A stretch of DNA of 41,715 nt from Vicinamibacteria bacterium (GCA_017990495.1 JAGNNV010000007.1:1-41715), one strand, 5' to 3'; shown: positions 8,618-17,755, counted from the first letter of the stretch. Translations and numbers: made by a program. Notes: generated by a model from the sequence alone, not told the origin.

Positions 8618-9880
8618 TTACAACTCGCGGAAGCGGGGGGAGTGGTACAGAATCGCGGCGCAGAGCAGGGACATGCCGATGAGGCTCGCCGAGATGGCCA
8701 CGGCGGGGCCGAACCAGATGACTGAGTAGCCAAGCAGCAGCGCGCCGAGGGGGCTTCCGCCCCGGAAGGTGAAACCGAACAGGGCCACGATGCGGCCCCG
8801 CATCTCTTCGGGGGCCAACTCCTGAACGAGCCCATTCAACGTGGAACTCCCCGAGACCTGGACCACGCCGTATCCGAACAGCAGCACCGTGGCCATCCAC
8901 TGGTTCCCGCACAACACGGCGGCCGCGGCCAGGAGCGGACCGGCGATGAAGCAGATCAGGACGAACTTCCCGCGCTTCTCGAACCTGCCGCGATGGGCGG
9001 TGCCGATGGCCCCTACGATCGCGCCGAGTCCGATTCCGGAGAGCAACATCGAATAGCCGCCCGCTCCTGAACCGAGAACTTCGTCGGCCACGACGGGGAG
9101 GAACGTGGTCAGGGGGAAGACGAAGAACGACAGCGCTCCCGCAAGGCCCACGATCATGCTGATGTCGGGCGACCTGCGGACGTAGGCGAGGCCTTCCTTC
9201 AGGCTGTGGGCCACACCCTGGGGCGGCCGCGGATTCGCCGCCGCCAGGGGGATGCGGATCATCATCAGCGACACCATGATGGCGAGGAAAGAAAAGGCGT
9301 TGATCGCGAAACACCACGCCGCGCCAAGACCCACGAGCAGAGCCGCGGCGATAGGCGGGCCGATCGAGCGCGAGAGATTGAACTGCAGCGAGTTCATGGC
9401 CACGGCGCGGGGGATGACGTCGCGGGGAACGATGCTGGTCAGGAAGGCCTGGTAGGTGGGCGCGGACTGCGACTGGGCGAGCCCGGTGATGAAGCCCACG
9501 ACCACCACCGCCCAGATCGAAAGGTGACCGGTGTAATAGAGGCCCGCGAGGACGAGAGCCAGGGTGAGCTGGACGACCTGCGAGGCCATCAGGATCGTCT
9601 TCTTGTTGAATCGATCGGCCAGCACGCCGCCGAGGAGCATGAAGGCGACGAGCGGCAATTCGCTCGCGAACTGCCGCCACCCGAGGTACGCGGGGTTCTT
9701 GAACTCGGTGTGGATGACCCAGGACAAGGCGACGTCCTGGATCCAGGTGCCGATGCTGGAGAGGAAGGCCCCGGTCCAGATCAGGCGGAAGTTGCGAACC
9801 TCGAAGGCCGCGAGAAACGCGGGAAGGCGGGAAGTGCCGGCGCCTTCGGTGGGTGCGTCAGGGTCTGCGGGGTTCAGCAG
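8618..9880 (-). CDS. MFS transporter, EntS-like, with non-standard start
   Basis: This is a second MFS_3-type exporter. Conserved sequence includes GGVLADRFNKKTILM after helix 2 and HSLKEGLAYVRRSPDI in the central loop. The first ATG/GTG/TTG in frame is a TTG at 9727, which would begin inside helix 1. The frame stays open upstream and encodes a textbook MFS_3 N-terminus, FEVRNFRLIWTGAFLSSIG. No ATG, GTG or TTG occurs between the TAA at 9893-9895 and 9727; the only near-cognate candidates are two adjacent CTG codons at 9880 and 9877. I give the CTG at 9880, which yields 420 residues, the normal family length. Alternatives are a sequencing error or coupling to the small ORF upstream. Confidence 0.8.
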   Translation of the reverse strand: MLNPADPDAPTEGAGTSRLPAFLAAFEVRNFRLIWTGAFLSSIGTWIQDVALSWVIHTEFKNPAYLGWRQFASELPLVAFMLLGGVLADRFNKKTILMASQVVQLTLALVLAGLYYTGHLSIWAVVVVGFITGLAQSQSAPTYQAFLTSIVPRDVIPRAVAMNSLQFNLSRSIGPPIAAALLVGLGAAWCFAINAFSFLAIMVSLMMIRIPLAAANPRPPQGVAHSLKEGLAYVRRSPDISMIVGLAGALSFFVFPLTTFLPVVADEVLGSGAGGYSMLLSGIGLGAIVGAIGTAHRGRFEKRGKFVLICFIAGPLLAAAAVLCGNQWMATVLLFGYGVVQVSGSSTLNGLVQELAPEEMRGRIVALFGFTFRGGSPLGALLLGYSVIWFGPAVAISASLIGMSLLCAAILYHSPRFREL

Positions 9881-9892
9881 GGCGCGTCTTGG

Positions 9893-10003
9893 TTACTTCT
9901 TCGTCTTCTTGGCGGAAGCGGCGATGGCCGCCATCTTTCGCGCCTTCAAGACTTCTTCGCGCCGCTTGCGCCGCCGCCGGATTTCCTTGTGCCGTTCAAT
10001 CAT
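9893..10003 (-). CDS. Small, highly basic 36-residue ORF
   Basis: The product begins MIERHKEIRRRRKRREEV and ends in AKKTKK, so it is almost all Arg, Lys, Glu and Ala and probably helical. Such composition suits a nucleic-acid-binding or ribosome-associated peptide, but I cannot assign a family. It lies on the same strand and in the same frame as the MFS gene that follows its TAA, so it may be a leader ORF or the source of coupled translation. A GGAGA lies 13 bases before the ATG, further than ideal. The FHA gene ends 84 bp upstream. Confidence 0.55.
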   Translation of the reverse strand: MIERHKEIRRRRKRREEVLKARKMAAIAASAKKTKK

Positions 10004-10065
10004 CGAGTCTGCCTGTCTCCAAAAAAGGGTGTCGCGTTACGCGAGTTGGGGATTCTACCGTGATT

Positions 10066-10087
10066 GGCCCGAAGGGCGCGACGGGCC
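10066..10087 (-). terminator. Possible terminator hairpin after FHA gene
   Basis: GGCCCG (10066-10071) pairs with CGGGCC (10082-10087) around a 10-base loop, directly after the FHA stop codon. There is no following T-run, so this may be only a weak terminator or an attenuating structure between the signalling cluster and the small ORF. Confidence 0.3.
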
Positions 10088-10378
10088 TCAGGCCTCGTAG
10101 ACGCAAATGGCTCGCGAGAAGTGGATCTGGTCGCCGCCGGCCAGGGCTTTCTCCGTGATCCGCTCGCCGTTCACCTTGGTGAAGTTGGTGGAATCGAGGT
10201 CGACGAGGACGTGCGCGCCCTCCCGCCAGTCGATCCGCGCGTGTTCCCGGGACAGAAGCGGGGCGTTGATGAACACGCCGCACTTTGGGTCGCGACCGAC
10301 CACCAGTGAGACCTCGGCCAGATCGAACGCGACATCGTCGGCGGGCGAATCGGTCTTCTTCCAGATGAGTCGGGCCAT
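10088..10378 (-). CDS. FHA-domain protein (phosphothreonine reader)
   Basis: The 96-residue protein is essentially one forkhead-associated domain, which binds phosphothreonine peptides made by Ser/Thr kinases. The core signature is visible in order: VVGRD (about 26-30), then LLSREHARI (41-49) with its Ser-Arg-x-His, then DLDSTNFTKVNGERI with the conserved N-G pair (70-71). A single-domain FHA protein resembles small adaptor proteins. The ATG at 10378 follows the stop of the PEGA/PDZ gene by four bases, so translation is probably coupled. It is the likely reader for the kinase at 14041-15990; that link is inference from position. Confidence 0.9.
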   Translation of the reverse strand: MARLIWKKTDSPADDVAFDLAEVSLVVGRDPKCGVFINAPLLSREHARIDWREGAHVLVDLDSTNFTKVNGERITEKALAGGDQIHFSRAICVYEA

Positions 10379-10382
10379 GAGG

Positions 10383-12557
10383 TCAGCGGGCTCCGGACAA
10401 GGCCGCGATCCGGCGTTTGGCCACGTCCTGCACCAGCGGCCCGTCGCGCGAGAGCAGGGTGGCGCCTGCATCCTGGGAGGCTTCGGTGTATTCGTCGAGG
10501 GCCTCCTTCGAGTACCCGAGGTGCTCGAGGGCCACGCCCGCATAGAAGGCGGCCGCGCCTCGCGACAGGCCGGGGGCGGTGGGAAGTTCGTTCTTGGCCT
10601 TGACGAAGGCGTCGTGGGCGCCCGAGTAATCATGCAGGGCCAGGAAGATGAGGCCGAGGTTCAGGCGCGCGAACGCGGCGTTCTCGGAGCCTGGATAACC
10701 TTCGATGGTCTGGCGCAGATCCATGCTCACCTTGTTGGCGAGCATGTCGCCCGCCGAGAGCGAGATCTCCCGCGGCGCGTCCACCAGAGTGAGATCGACG
10801 GTCCGGGGGCCGCCCGCGGCCTCGGTGGTCAGGGAGAGAACCTTGTTGCCGCCCACTGCCTTGACCGCGGCCAGCAGCTCGTCGGTGCGCGTGATGGCGC
10901 CCCCGGCGGCCGCGGTGATGACGTGGCCCGGAGCGAACCCCGCCTTTTCCGCAGGGGACCCCGGAACCACGCGCAGCACCACCGGACCCTGATGAAGAAG
11001 CGTGTCGACGGTGATGAGCCCGGACCAGGGGGTGAACATGGAGGCCCGTCGATCGAAGGCCTCGAAGAAGCGGGCGAAGGAGGCATCATCCTCGATGACC
11101 ACGGACACCGAATCGGGAGTGACGCCGCCCGCGGCAAGAACGTGCAGCGCGGCCGATCGAGTGATCTGCTCCTCGGGAATGCGGCCCACGAGGAAGCCCT
11201 GCACCTGAAGGGCGAGAGCAAGTTTCTCGAACACCCGCCGCACCAGCGCCGGGTCGGGGGTGGCCGGGGGCAGAAGGTCCGAAAGCTTCATGCGCTCGGC
11301 GGCCAGGGCCTTGTCGACGGTGGCCCGGTCGGCCTTCACGAAGTTCATGGCGTGGATGCCGGTTGCGGCCATGCGGGAGAGGCGCGCGTCCATCGAGGCC
11401 AGGCTGCGTTCGCCGGAGGGGCCGTCGGCGATCACGCCCAGATAGGCGAGGGTCGGCCGGATCTGTGCCGCGATCTCCACCGTGGCCCGCGACTTGAGAT
11501 CGATGTCCTGGACGAACCGGCCCGCGGCGTGGCGCACTTCAACCCGGCGCACCCCCGCGCAGACCGATCGCAGGATTTTTGGGGCGACGCCTTGAGACTC
11601 GCCGTCGATGAAGATCTGGCCGCCCGGAGGCTCTGAAGTGAGCGAGAGGGTGCCGACCGATGGCTCAAGCTTGATGGGCGGGATGTCGTAGTCCTGAGGT
11701 TCGGGGACGTCGAGGCCCAGCTTGAGGGTTTCGTAACAGGGCCGGCGGAACTCGATGGTGTGGGAGCCCGAGGGCAGGTCGGGGATCTCGAGTCGATTCG
11801 AGGCCTTGGCCGGATCGAGGCCGCGGGCCGCGGCGATGGCGGCGAGGGCCGGGTCGAGCACGCCGCTCGTGGAGCCCTTGACCACGCCGTCGATCAGGAT
11901 CTCCACGTCGGTGGGCTCGGTGATCACATAGCCCGTGGCCGAGGTCCTCACCAGGTCGAACTGCAGGCTCAGGGTTTCGCCGGCCACGACGTTGACCGAC
12001 TGCGTTTCCTGACGGTAACCGCTCTTGGTGATGTCCAGGGTGTAGTCGCCGGCCACGACCTCGAGGGGAAAGAAGTCGGTGATGGAGAGGAGCACGCCGT
12101 TCAAGGCCACCTTCGCGCCCTGGGGCATCGACTGCACCGTGATGTAGCCGACCATCTGGGCTTTGACGCTCTTGAAGTACTCGATGACCTTGGGGGAAAT
12201 CGAGCCCTCGTCGAGATTGTGGGAGGGACGGATGGCGATCAGGTTGCGGAAACTCTCCCCCGCCTTGTCGGTGTTGCCCAGGTTGAATTGCACTCTGGCC
12301 CGGTATTCGTGGGCGTTGACGAGGAGACTTTCGCCGGGCTCCGCAAGGGGCGCCTGGCGGCGAAGCGTTTCGAGCTGAGCGATGATCTCGTCGAAGCGAA
12401 CCAGCGACTGCCCCTGCTGGGGGCCTTCGAACTCGGAAATGGCCAGATCGAAGGTGGCGCGCAGGCTGGCGAGTTCGGCGTCGGTCTGGGCCCGGGCCGG
12501 CGTCGCGAACAGCGAGGCCAGAAGGGCCAGGGCCAGGATCACAGAGCGGGCTTTCAC
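10383..12557 (-). CDS. Secreted PEGA/PDZ/TPR protein
   Basis: The 724-residue protein starts at a GTG and has a Sec signal peptide (hydrophobic core ILALALLASLFA, cleavage near ARA-QT). Three PEGA-like repeats follow at about 136-202, 207-297 and 301-366, shown by SMPQGAKVALNGV, EPTDVEILIDGV and EPPGGQIFIDGE. A PDZ domain lies near 511-592 (GPVVLRVVPGSPAEKAGFAPGHVI), then TPR-like helices (about 610-700). The GTG at 12557 overlaps the upstream stop by 4 bp (GTGA). PEGA domains also occur in the neighbouring kinase, so both may act in the envelope, perhaps touching the same surface. No enzyme motif is seen; the PDZ has no protease domain attached. Confidence 0.87.
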   Translation of the reverse strand: MKARSVILALALLASLFATPARAQTDAELASLRATFDLAISEFEGPQQGQSLVRFDEIIAQLETLRRQAPLAEPGESLLVNAHEYRARVQFNLGNTDKAGESFRNLIAIRPSHNLDEGSISPKVIEYFKSVKAQMVGYITVQSMPQGAKVALNGVLLSITDFFPLEVVAGDYTLDITKSGYRQETQSVNVVAGETLSLQFDLVRTSATGYVITEPTDVEILIDGVVKGSTSGVLDPALAAIAAARGLDPAKASNRLEIPDLPSGSHTIEFRRPCYETLKLGLDVPEPQDYDIPPIKLEPSVGTLSLTSEPPGGQIFIDGESQGVAPKILRSVCAGVRRVEVRHAAGRFVQDIDLKSRATVEIAAQIRPTLAYLGVIADGPSGERSLASMDARLSRMAATGIHAMNFVKADRATVDKALAAERMKLSDLLPPATPDPALVRRVFEKLALALQVQGFLVGRIPEEQITRSAALHVLAAGGVTPDSVSVVIEDDASFARFFEAFDRRASMFTPWSGLITVDTLLHQGPVVLRVVPGSPAEKAGFAPGHVITAAAGGAITRTDELLAAVKAVGGNKVLSLTTEAAGGPRTVDLTLVDAPREISLSAGDMLANKVSMDLRQTIEGYPGSENAAFARLNLGLIFLALHDYSGAHDAFVKAKNELPTAPGLSRGAAAFYAGVALEHLGYSKEALDEYTEASQDAGATLLSRDGPLVQDVAKRRIAALSGAR

Positions 12558-14044
12558 TTGAACCTCACGATGGTCTCGGCCCGGTCGTCGTACACGAGGG
12601 CGGCGCCCGAGAGGTCGATGGCGACGGCCCGGCTCTTTCGCACATCGGATGCGCCGAAGGTGGACATGAGGGCGCCCTTGGGTGAGAGCAGGAAGATGCC
12701 CTGATCCTCGTCGGCCACGTAGATGTTGGAGAAGGCGTCGATGGTGACGTCCACCGGCTTCTTCCACTCGAAGCCCGGTCCTTGTGGGCCGATCTTCAGC
12801 ACCAGCCGGCCGGCCTCGTCGATGACTTCGATCGACTTGTCGTCCTTGCGCAACATGAGGGCCTCGCCGCGGGGGGTGGTGACGAGCTTGATCACTTCAC
12901 GTTCGGCGCGATCGCCGAAGACCGAGACGAACACATTGTCGCGGAAGCGCAGGACGCGCTTGCGCTTGAGGTCGGAGATGAGGATGTCGCCCGAAACCAG
13001 GACGGTGGCGGCGCCGATGCGGTCGACCGCGTCCATGACCCCAGGCTTGTCGGAAGGCATCGAGAAGGAGACCGCGCCTTTAGTCCCGGTCTTCACGGCC
13101 AGCCGGGAGGCGAAGATCACGTCGCCCTGGGGCGTCACGGCAAGGGTTTGGGGGTCGTCCGCGGTGAGCGAAGCCCCGAGCTTGAACGAGGGGTCGAAGG
13201 AGATGGCGGACTTCGTCTTGTTCGAGGCGATCCAGGTGACTCCGGCAGGCGTCACCGCGATCGACCGGACATCCTTGAGCACATCGCCCGCGGCCAGGGA
13301 GAACGCCGGATCCTTCAGGAAGGTCGGGCGCTCATGCGCATAGAGGCGGTACAGGGCCGTATTCGCGTTCAGGGCGCGGACGGCGGCTTCCGAGGCGGGG
13401 TAGAAGGACCGGACACGCTGGAACTCCTCGAGGGCGGCCTGCACATCCCCGGACATGGCGAGCGACTGGGCCAGTTCGAATTGGGCCTCGGGGGCGAGAG
13501 CACTCGTTGGATAGTCGAGGACGGCGCGGCGCGCCGAGTCGACCGCGGAGTCGTAGCGGCCGGCCCGACGAAAAACCGCGGCCGACGCCACGAGGGCATG
13601 GGGCACGAAAGCGCTGCCCGGATAGAGGCGAATCACTCTCTGGAAATTGGCCAGCGCATCGTCGAGCGCGGCCTGGGTGGCCGCGGTGTTGAAGGCGATG
13701 CGCCCGATCTGCAGGTAGGCGCCGGGGGCCGAGTCGCTCTGCGGGTAACGCTTGGCGATCTGGTCGTAGACCTCGCGCGCCTTGCTCGGGTTCATCTCGA
13801 CCTCTTCGGCATAACGCCCGATGTCGAGCAGAGCGTCGTCCGCCCAGACGGAGGTGGGGAATCCGGTGACGATGGTCTGCAGGGCATCGAGGCCTTGTTT
13901 GGCCCGGCCGTTGGCAAGGTCGGTGCGGCCGTCCTCGAGCAGGCGGCGCGCCTGATCGTCGGGGCGCGACTGGGGCTGGGCCCCGACCAGAACACCGGTG
14001 AAGAGCGCCAGCAGGGCCGCCGATGGGATACGGACTCGGCTCAA
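12554..14044 (-). CDS. Secreted TPR plus beta-propeller (NHL-like) protein
   Basis: The 496-residue protein has a signal peptide (IPSAALLALFTGVLVGAQ). TPR-like repeats of BamD/YbgF type follow at about 30-250, recognised by recurring patterns such as AREVYDQIAKRYPQSDSAPGA and ALEEFQRVRSFYPASEAAV. The C-terminal half has repeated beta-sheet blades (VRSIAVTPAGVTWIAS; VDVTIDAFSNIYVADEDQGI; AVAIDLSGAALVYDD), consistent with an NHL or six-bladed propeller. The best start is the TTG at 14044, which overlaps the kinase stop (TTGA) and has GGAG six bases upstream. Translation is coupled to the kinase on one side and the PEGA/PDZ gene on the other. A role as binding partner or scaffold in the envelope is inference. 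Confidence 0.83.
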   Translation of the reverse strand: MSRVRIPSAALLALFTGVLVGAQPQSRPDDQARRLLEDGRTDLANGRAKQGLDALQTIVTGFPTSVWADDALLDIGRYAEEVEMNPSKAREVYDQIAKRYPQSDSAPGAYLQIGRIAFNTAATQAALDDALANFQRVIRLYPGSAFVPHALVASAAVFRRAGRYDSAVDSARRAVLDYPTSALAPEAQFELAQSLAMSGDVQAALEEFQRVRSFYPASEAAVRALNANTALYRLYAHERPTFLKDPAFSLAAGDVLKDVRSIAVTPAGVTWIASNKTKSAISFDPSFKLGASLTADDPQTLAVTPQGDVIFASRLAVKTGTKGAVSFSMPSDKPGVMDAVDRIGAATVLVSGDILISDLKRKRVLRFRDNVFVSVFGDRAEREVIKLVTTPRGEALMLRKDDKSIEVIDEAGRLVLKIGPQGPGFEWKKPVDVTIDAFSNIYVADEDQGIFLLSPKGALMSTFGASDVRKSRAVAIDLSGAALVYDDRAETIVRFK

Positions 14045-15990
14045 GGTTTTCTCCCCATGACGTAGGCGGGCTTGCCGGGCTGGACGAGAACCCGCTCTTC
14101 GGACCGCGCTCCATCCGGCCATTCGAAGGTGATCACATGGTTTCCTGAGGCGATGGCGCGGTCGAGGATGGGCGGATAGTCGAGGAAAACGCCGTTCACG
14201 AGGACCTTGCAGTTGTCGGGACTGGCCCGCACTCCGAGCTTACCGGTGGCAGGGACGCGCACTGAAGCGGAACCGCCGGCCTCGATGCGGACGGTTTCGC
14301 GGTGTCGCAGGAACACCGAGGGTGATTCCACCAGCACCTCGTGCGCGCCCGCGGGCAGGCTGGCGGTCAGACCGGCCTTCTCCGAACCAATCACGCGACC
14401 GGCAACGGAAACGGTGACGGGGTAGGAACTCTCGATCACGAGGCTTCCCGGGGGACCGGAGGGCGTCGCGGCGGCGTTTGTGGGAGTGGCCTTCCGTTCG
14501 CTGTCGACGCCGGCGGGGCCGGATGGAGGCACAGGGGCCGCGCTGATCGATTTTGACGGGGGCGCCGTCCGCGGTGGCGCAGCAGTGGTGCTGGAAGAGC
14601 CTCGGGAGGCCGGCGCAGGGGCTTTCTCCGCGGCCTTCGCCGGGGCCGGCCCAGACCCGCCGGGCACGAAGATCTCGGTGATCGTGGGCGTGGGCTCGGG
14701 TCCGCTGGGGGCGTCGCCAGTCCGGGTGACATACAGGAACGCGGCCACCGACCCTGTGGCGATGGCCAGGCCCACCGCCCCGAAAACGAGCGCGTTCGAC
14801 CCTGTGTTCACGGGCGCGCTCTGTGGCTGCGCATTCGTGACGGTGTTGGCGCTGCCGCTGATGGTGCGCCCTTCGACGATGGTTTCGTCCCCCTGCCGGC
14901 TTCGATTGAAAGTGGCGTCGAGTTCGGGGAACGACGCGGTCTCGGTGACCTGATGGGGATCGCCCGGCCGACGGTGGAGCAGTCGGCGCAGGCGCTGGGC
15001 CTCCGCCGCGTCTGGATGCGCGCGGGCGATTCTCTCCACAACCTCGACCGTGGCCTTGTCGGTCTTCTGCGCGGCGAAGACCTTACGCGCCTGCGACAGG
15101 GCCGCGAGGTCCTCCGCGGTGAGTTGAGGCGCGGGAAACCGCTCACGAACCCGGGCCAACTCATCGGCCATGACCGCGGCGGATGCGTAGCGGGCCTCGA
15201 CGTCCTTCTCGAGCGCGCGGTCGATGACTCGCTGGACGTCGGCGGTGAGGCGACCGGCGACGTCGGGCCCGAGCCTGGGATGGGGCTCGTTGACGATGCG
15301 GTAGAGCACGCGGGTTGGATCGTCGGAGGTGAAGGGACGTTTGCCCGCGAACAATTCGTGCAGGATGACACCCACCGCGAAGACGTCGGTGCGTCCATCG
15401 AGCACGCCGCCCCGGATGTGCTCGGGGCTCATGTAATAGGGCGTGCCCACCATCATGCCCGCCTGGGTCATCGATGTGCTCTCGACCTTGGCGATGCCGA
15501 AGTCGAGGATCTTCACCCCGCCGTCGTCGAGGACGCGGATATTCGAGGGTTTGATGTCCCGATGCACGATGTGGTGGGTGTGGGCGAAGTCGAGACCGCG
15601 CAGGCTCTGGATCACGATATCCAGGCGTTCGGTGGCGGAAAGCGGCTCGCGCGAGCGCAGGAGGGTTTCAAGATCCTGACCACCCAGAAGCTCCATGGCG
15701 ATGTAGGGGAGGCCTCGATCCTCGCCCAGCTCGAACACGGTGACGATGTTCGGATGCTGGAGGCGGGCCGCGGCCTTGGCCTCGATTTCAAATCGGCCCC
15801 GGCTTTCGGTGTCGCTCGCGCCGTCGACGCGCAAGGTCTTGATGGCGACGTCGCGGTCCAGAGCCTCGTCGCGGCCGAGGTAGACAACCCCCATGCCGCC
15901 TTTGCCCAGCCGGGCCCGGACCCGATATCTGCCTATGCGATATTCGCCGGAGACCGCGGGGTTCCGGGCGGCGCTACCTTGGGAGGTCAC
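14041..15990 (-). CDS. Transmembrane Ser/Thr protein kinase with PEGA region
   Basis: This PknB-type kinase has 649 residues. The cytoplasmic kinase domain (about 22-285) has the glycine loop GKGGMGVV (29-36), the VAIK lysine (51), the alphaC glutamate (near 70), HRDIKPSN (143-150), DFG (163-165) and MSPEH (187-191), so all catalytic residues are present. A Thr-rich juxtamembrane stretch includes DETIVEGRTI, a plausible phosphorylation and FHA-docking site (inference). One membrane helix lies at about 400-422. The outside part has a Pro/Ala/Ser linker and a C-terminal PEGA-like region (SLVIESSYPVTVSVAGRVI and VRASPDNCKVLVNGVFL). A PP2C phosphatase gene lies 42 bp upstream, and a TPR/propeller gene overlaps the stop by 4 bp. 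Confidence 0.95.
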   Translation of the reverse strand: MTSQGSAARNPAVSGEYRIGRYRVRARLGKGGMGVVYLGRDEALDRDVAIKTLRVDGASDTESRGRFEIEAKAAARLQHPNIVTVFELGEDRGLPYIAMELLGGQDLETLLRSREPLSATERLDIVIQSLRGLDFAHTHHIVHRDIKPSNIRVLDDGGVKILDFGIAKVESTSMTQAGMMVGTPYYMSPEHIRGGVLDGRTDVFAVGVILHELFAGKRPFTSDDPTRVLYRIVNEPHPRLGPDVAGRLTADVQRVIDRALEKDVEARYASAAVMADELARVRERFPAPQLTAEDLAALSQARKVFAAQKTDKATVEVVERIARAHPDAAEAQRLRRLLHRRPGDPHQVTETASFPELDATFNRSRQGDETIVEGRTISGSANTVTNAQPQSAPVNTGSNALVFGAVGLAIATGSVAAFLYVTRTGDAPSGPEPTPTITEIFVPGGSGPAPAKAAEKAPAPASRGSSSTTAAPPRTAPPSKSISAAPVPPSGPAGVDSERKATPTNAAATPSGPPGSLVIESSYPVTVSVAGRVIGSEKAGLTASLPAGAHEVLVESPSVFLRHRETVRIEAGGSASVRVPATGKLGVRASPDNCKVLVNGVFLDYPPILDRAIASGNHVITFEWPDGARSEERVLVQPGKPAYVMGRKP

Positions 15991-16032
15991 GGCGGAGAAA
16001 CCTGGTCCCGCATCGAGCCGGACCCGCTACCC

Positions 16033-16794
16033 TCACTCGTCCCGCTTGATGATCAGGACGGTGATGTTGTCTTCGCCGCCGTGGGCGTTGGCCTCAGCGA
16101 TCAGGACCTCCGCGGTCGTCTTCGGGTCGGCGTTTTCGCGGACAAGCCTCTCGAGGTCGGCGTCGAGGACCATTCCCGACAGCCCGTCCGAGCACATGAG
16201 GAGAATGTCGCCCACCGCCATGTCGTGGGAGGTGATGTCGACGTTCAGGTCCGGGGCCGCGCCGATGGCGCGGGTGACGACATTGCGCAGGGGATGGGTC
16301 CGCGCCTGATCGTGGGTCAATACGCCCTGGGCCACCTGTTCGAGCACCCAGGAATGGTCGACCGTCACCTGGCGGATTCCTTCGCCGTTGATCAGGTAGA
16401 GCCGGGAGTCGCCCACGTGGGCGATGTGGGCGGTGGCGTTCTCGAACAGCACGCCCACGATGGTGGTGGCCATGCCCTCGTAGTCGGCCTGGGTCAGGCT
16501 CAGGTCGAGCACCTTCTGATTGCCGAACCGAACCGCGGTTTTGAGTCGGTTGGCGACCATCGAGAGGCTCGGGTCGACGCCCCAGGGCCAGGTGATGTCG
16601 GTTTCCTTCGCGGTGAGGGCCACGAACTCGGCGACGGCCTGCACCGCGGTGCTGGAGGCGATTTCGCCCGCCGCGTGTCCGCCCATGCCGTCGGCGACCA
16701 CGAAGAGCTGGTCCTCTTCGAAGATTCCGAAGTAGTCCTCGTTGTTCTTGCGGCGTCTTCCGACGTCGGTGGCCCCGAAGAAGTTCAGCTTCAA
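16033..16794 (-). CDS. PP2C-family Ser/Thr phosphatase
   Basis: This 253-residue cytoplasmic, metal-dependent phosphatase is of the Stp/PrpC type. Its motifs are TDVGRRRKNNEDYF (metal-binding Asp/Glu), VVADGMGGHAAGE (the D-G-M-G-G-H core), HVGDSRLY, MCSDGLSG and GGEDNITVLII, which together supply the metal-binding acidic residues. It should reverse the phosphorylation made by the kinase encoded just downstream. The start is a TTG at 16794; the bases AGAAAACC lie directly before it, the same octamer as before two other genes of the cluster. The upstream J-domain gene ends 103 bp away. Confidence 0.95.
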   Translation of the reverse strand: MKLNFFGATDVGRRRKNNEDYFGIFEEDQLFVVADGMGGHAAGEIASSTAVQAVAEFVALTAKETDITWPWGVDPSLSMVANRLKTAVRFGNQKVLDLSLTQADYEGMATTIVGVLFENATAHIAHVGDSRLYLINGEGIRQVTVDHSWVLEQVAQGVLTHDQARTHPLRNVVTRAIGAAPDLNVDITSHDMAVGDILLMCSDGLSGMVLDADLERLVRENADPKTTAEVLIAEANAHGGEDNITVLIIKRDE

Positions 16795-16897
16795 GGTTTT
16801 CTGCCTTCAGGTAGGCAGCAGGAGTGGCTGAACATCGGTCGCCTCATTGGATTTGGTAAGTAGACATCAAAGACGGAGGGATGCGCAACCGAGGGAG

Positions 16898-17686
16898 TCA
16901 GCGCTTCCGCAGACGATCGAAGAGGCCTCGGGCGGTTTCCGACGTGGTGCGCGCGGGCGTGTCCGGTTCGCCCGGCGGGTCGAGGGTGATTTCCTTCATG
17001 GCACGGGCCACGTCCGGATGATCGGCGTTCAGGGCTACGGCGTTTTCCAGCGCCCGCTTGGCGCGGAGCTTCAGGCCCTGGGCGTTGAGCATCAGCGCGA
17101 GTTCCGCCAGGTACGAGGCGTTCCTTGGCTCGAGTTTGGTCGCCGTCTCCATGTGCTGAATGGCGTCGCGGACCCAGTTGGGGTTCTTGGCCAGGGCCAG
17201 GCTCAGCATTGCATGGGCCTTCGGATTCGCATCATTGTTCGACACCGCGAAATTCAGAAGCTGCACCGCGGTGTGGAAATCCTGCTTCTTGAAGGCTTCG
17301 ATGCCCTGGCCAAGCGCGTCGAACTCGATACGTCCGCTCGTGGGGATGGCGACGGAAGCGGGATCAGGAGTGGCGGGGGCGCTGGTTCGCTTGGCTTCGC
17401 GCGGGGGGAGTGGAGCGCCCTGAACCTTGGGCGGGTCGGCTCGGGGCGCGCTCTTGGGCTCCTCGGCGTTGGGGAGACGGGCGCTGTACTCGCGTCGGGC
17501 CCGTTCCTTCGACAGGGTGTCGTAGGCCGCGGTGACATTCTTGAAAGCGTCCTCGGCCCGTCTGCGCGCTTCCGGGTCTTTCACCTTGTCGGGATGGGTG
17601 TCGCGGACGAGCTTGAGGTAGGCGTTGCGAATCTCTGGGCTGGTCGCATTGCGGGGGACGCCGAGAATGGCGTAGTAGTCGGTCAT
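16898..17686 (-). CDS. J-domain protein with C-terminal TPR-like helices
   Basis: The 262-residue protein starts MTDYYAILGVPRNATSPEIR, a J domain (about 3-68) with the essential HPD at 31-33 that stimulates DnaK ATPase. A Pro/Ala-rich linker follows, then TPR-like helices (about 120-230; EAFKKQDFHTAVQLLNFAVSN and HMETATKLEPRNASYLAELA). It lacks the Gly/Phe and zinc-finger regions of true DnaJ, so it is a specialised co-chaperone. It starts at ATG 17686, 69 bp after the helical-repeat gene. In the signalling cluster it may recruit DnaK to an envelope or kinase complex, which is inference. Confidence 0.9.
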   Translation of the reverse strand: MTDYYAILGVPRNATSPEIRNAYLKLVRDTHPDKVKDPEARRRAEDAFKNVTAAYDTLSKERARREYSARLPNAEEPKSAPRADPPKVQGAPLPPREAKRTSAPATPDPASVAIPTSGRIEFDALGQGIEAFKKQDFHTAVQLLNFAVSNNDANPKAHAMLSLALAKNPNWVRDAIQHMETATKLEPRNASYLAELALMLNAQGLKLRAKRALENAVALNADHPDVARAMKEITLDPPGEPDTPARTTSETARGLFDRLRKR

Positions 17687-17755
17687 AGGCGTGTCTCGAC
17701 GGTGGTTGAGGATACCCGATTGGAATCGCCCCGGGTTCGGGCCGGCCGGCCGACG

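Noticed and set aside
14953-16863. 636-codon plus-strand open frame
   Set aside because: It lies opposite the kinase and phosphatase genes, whose catalytic motifs prove the minus-strand reading.
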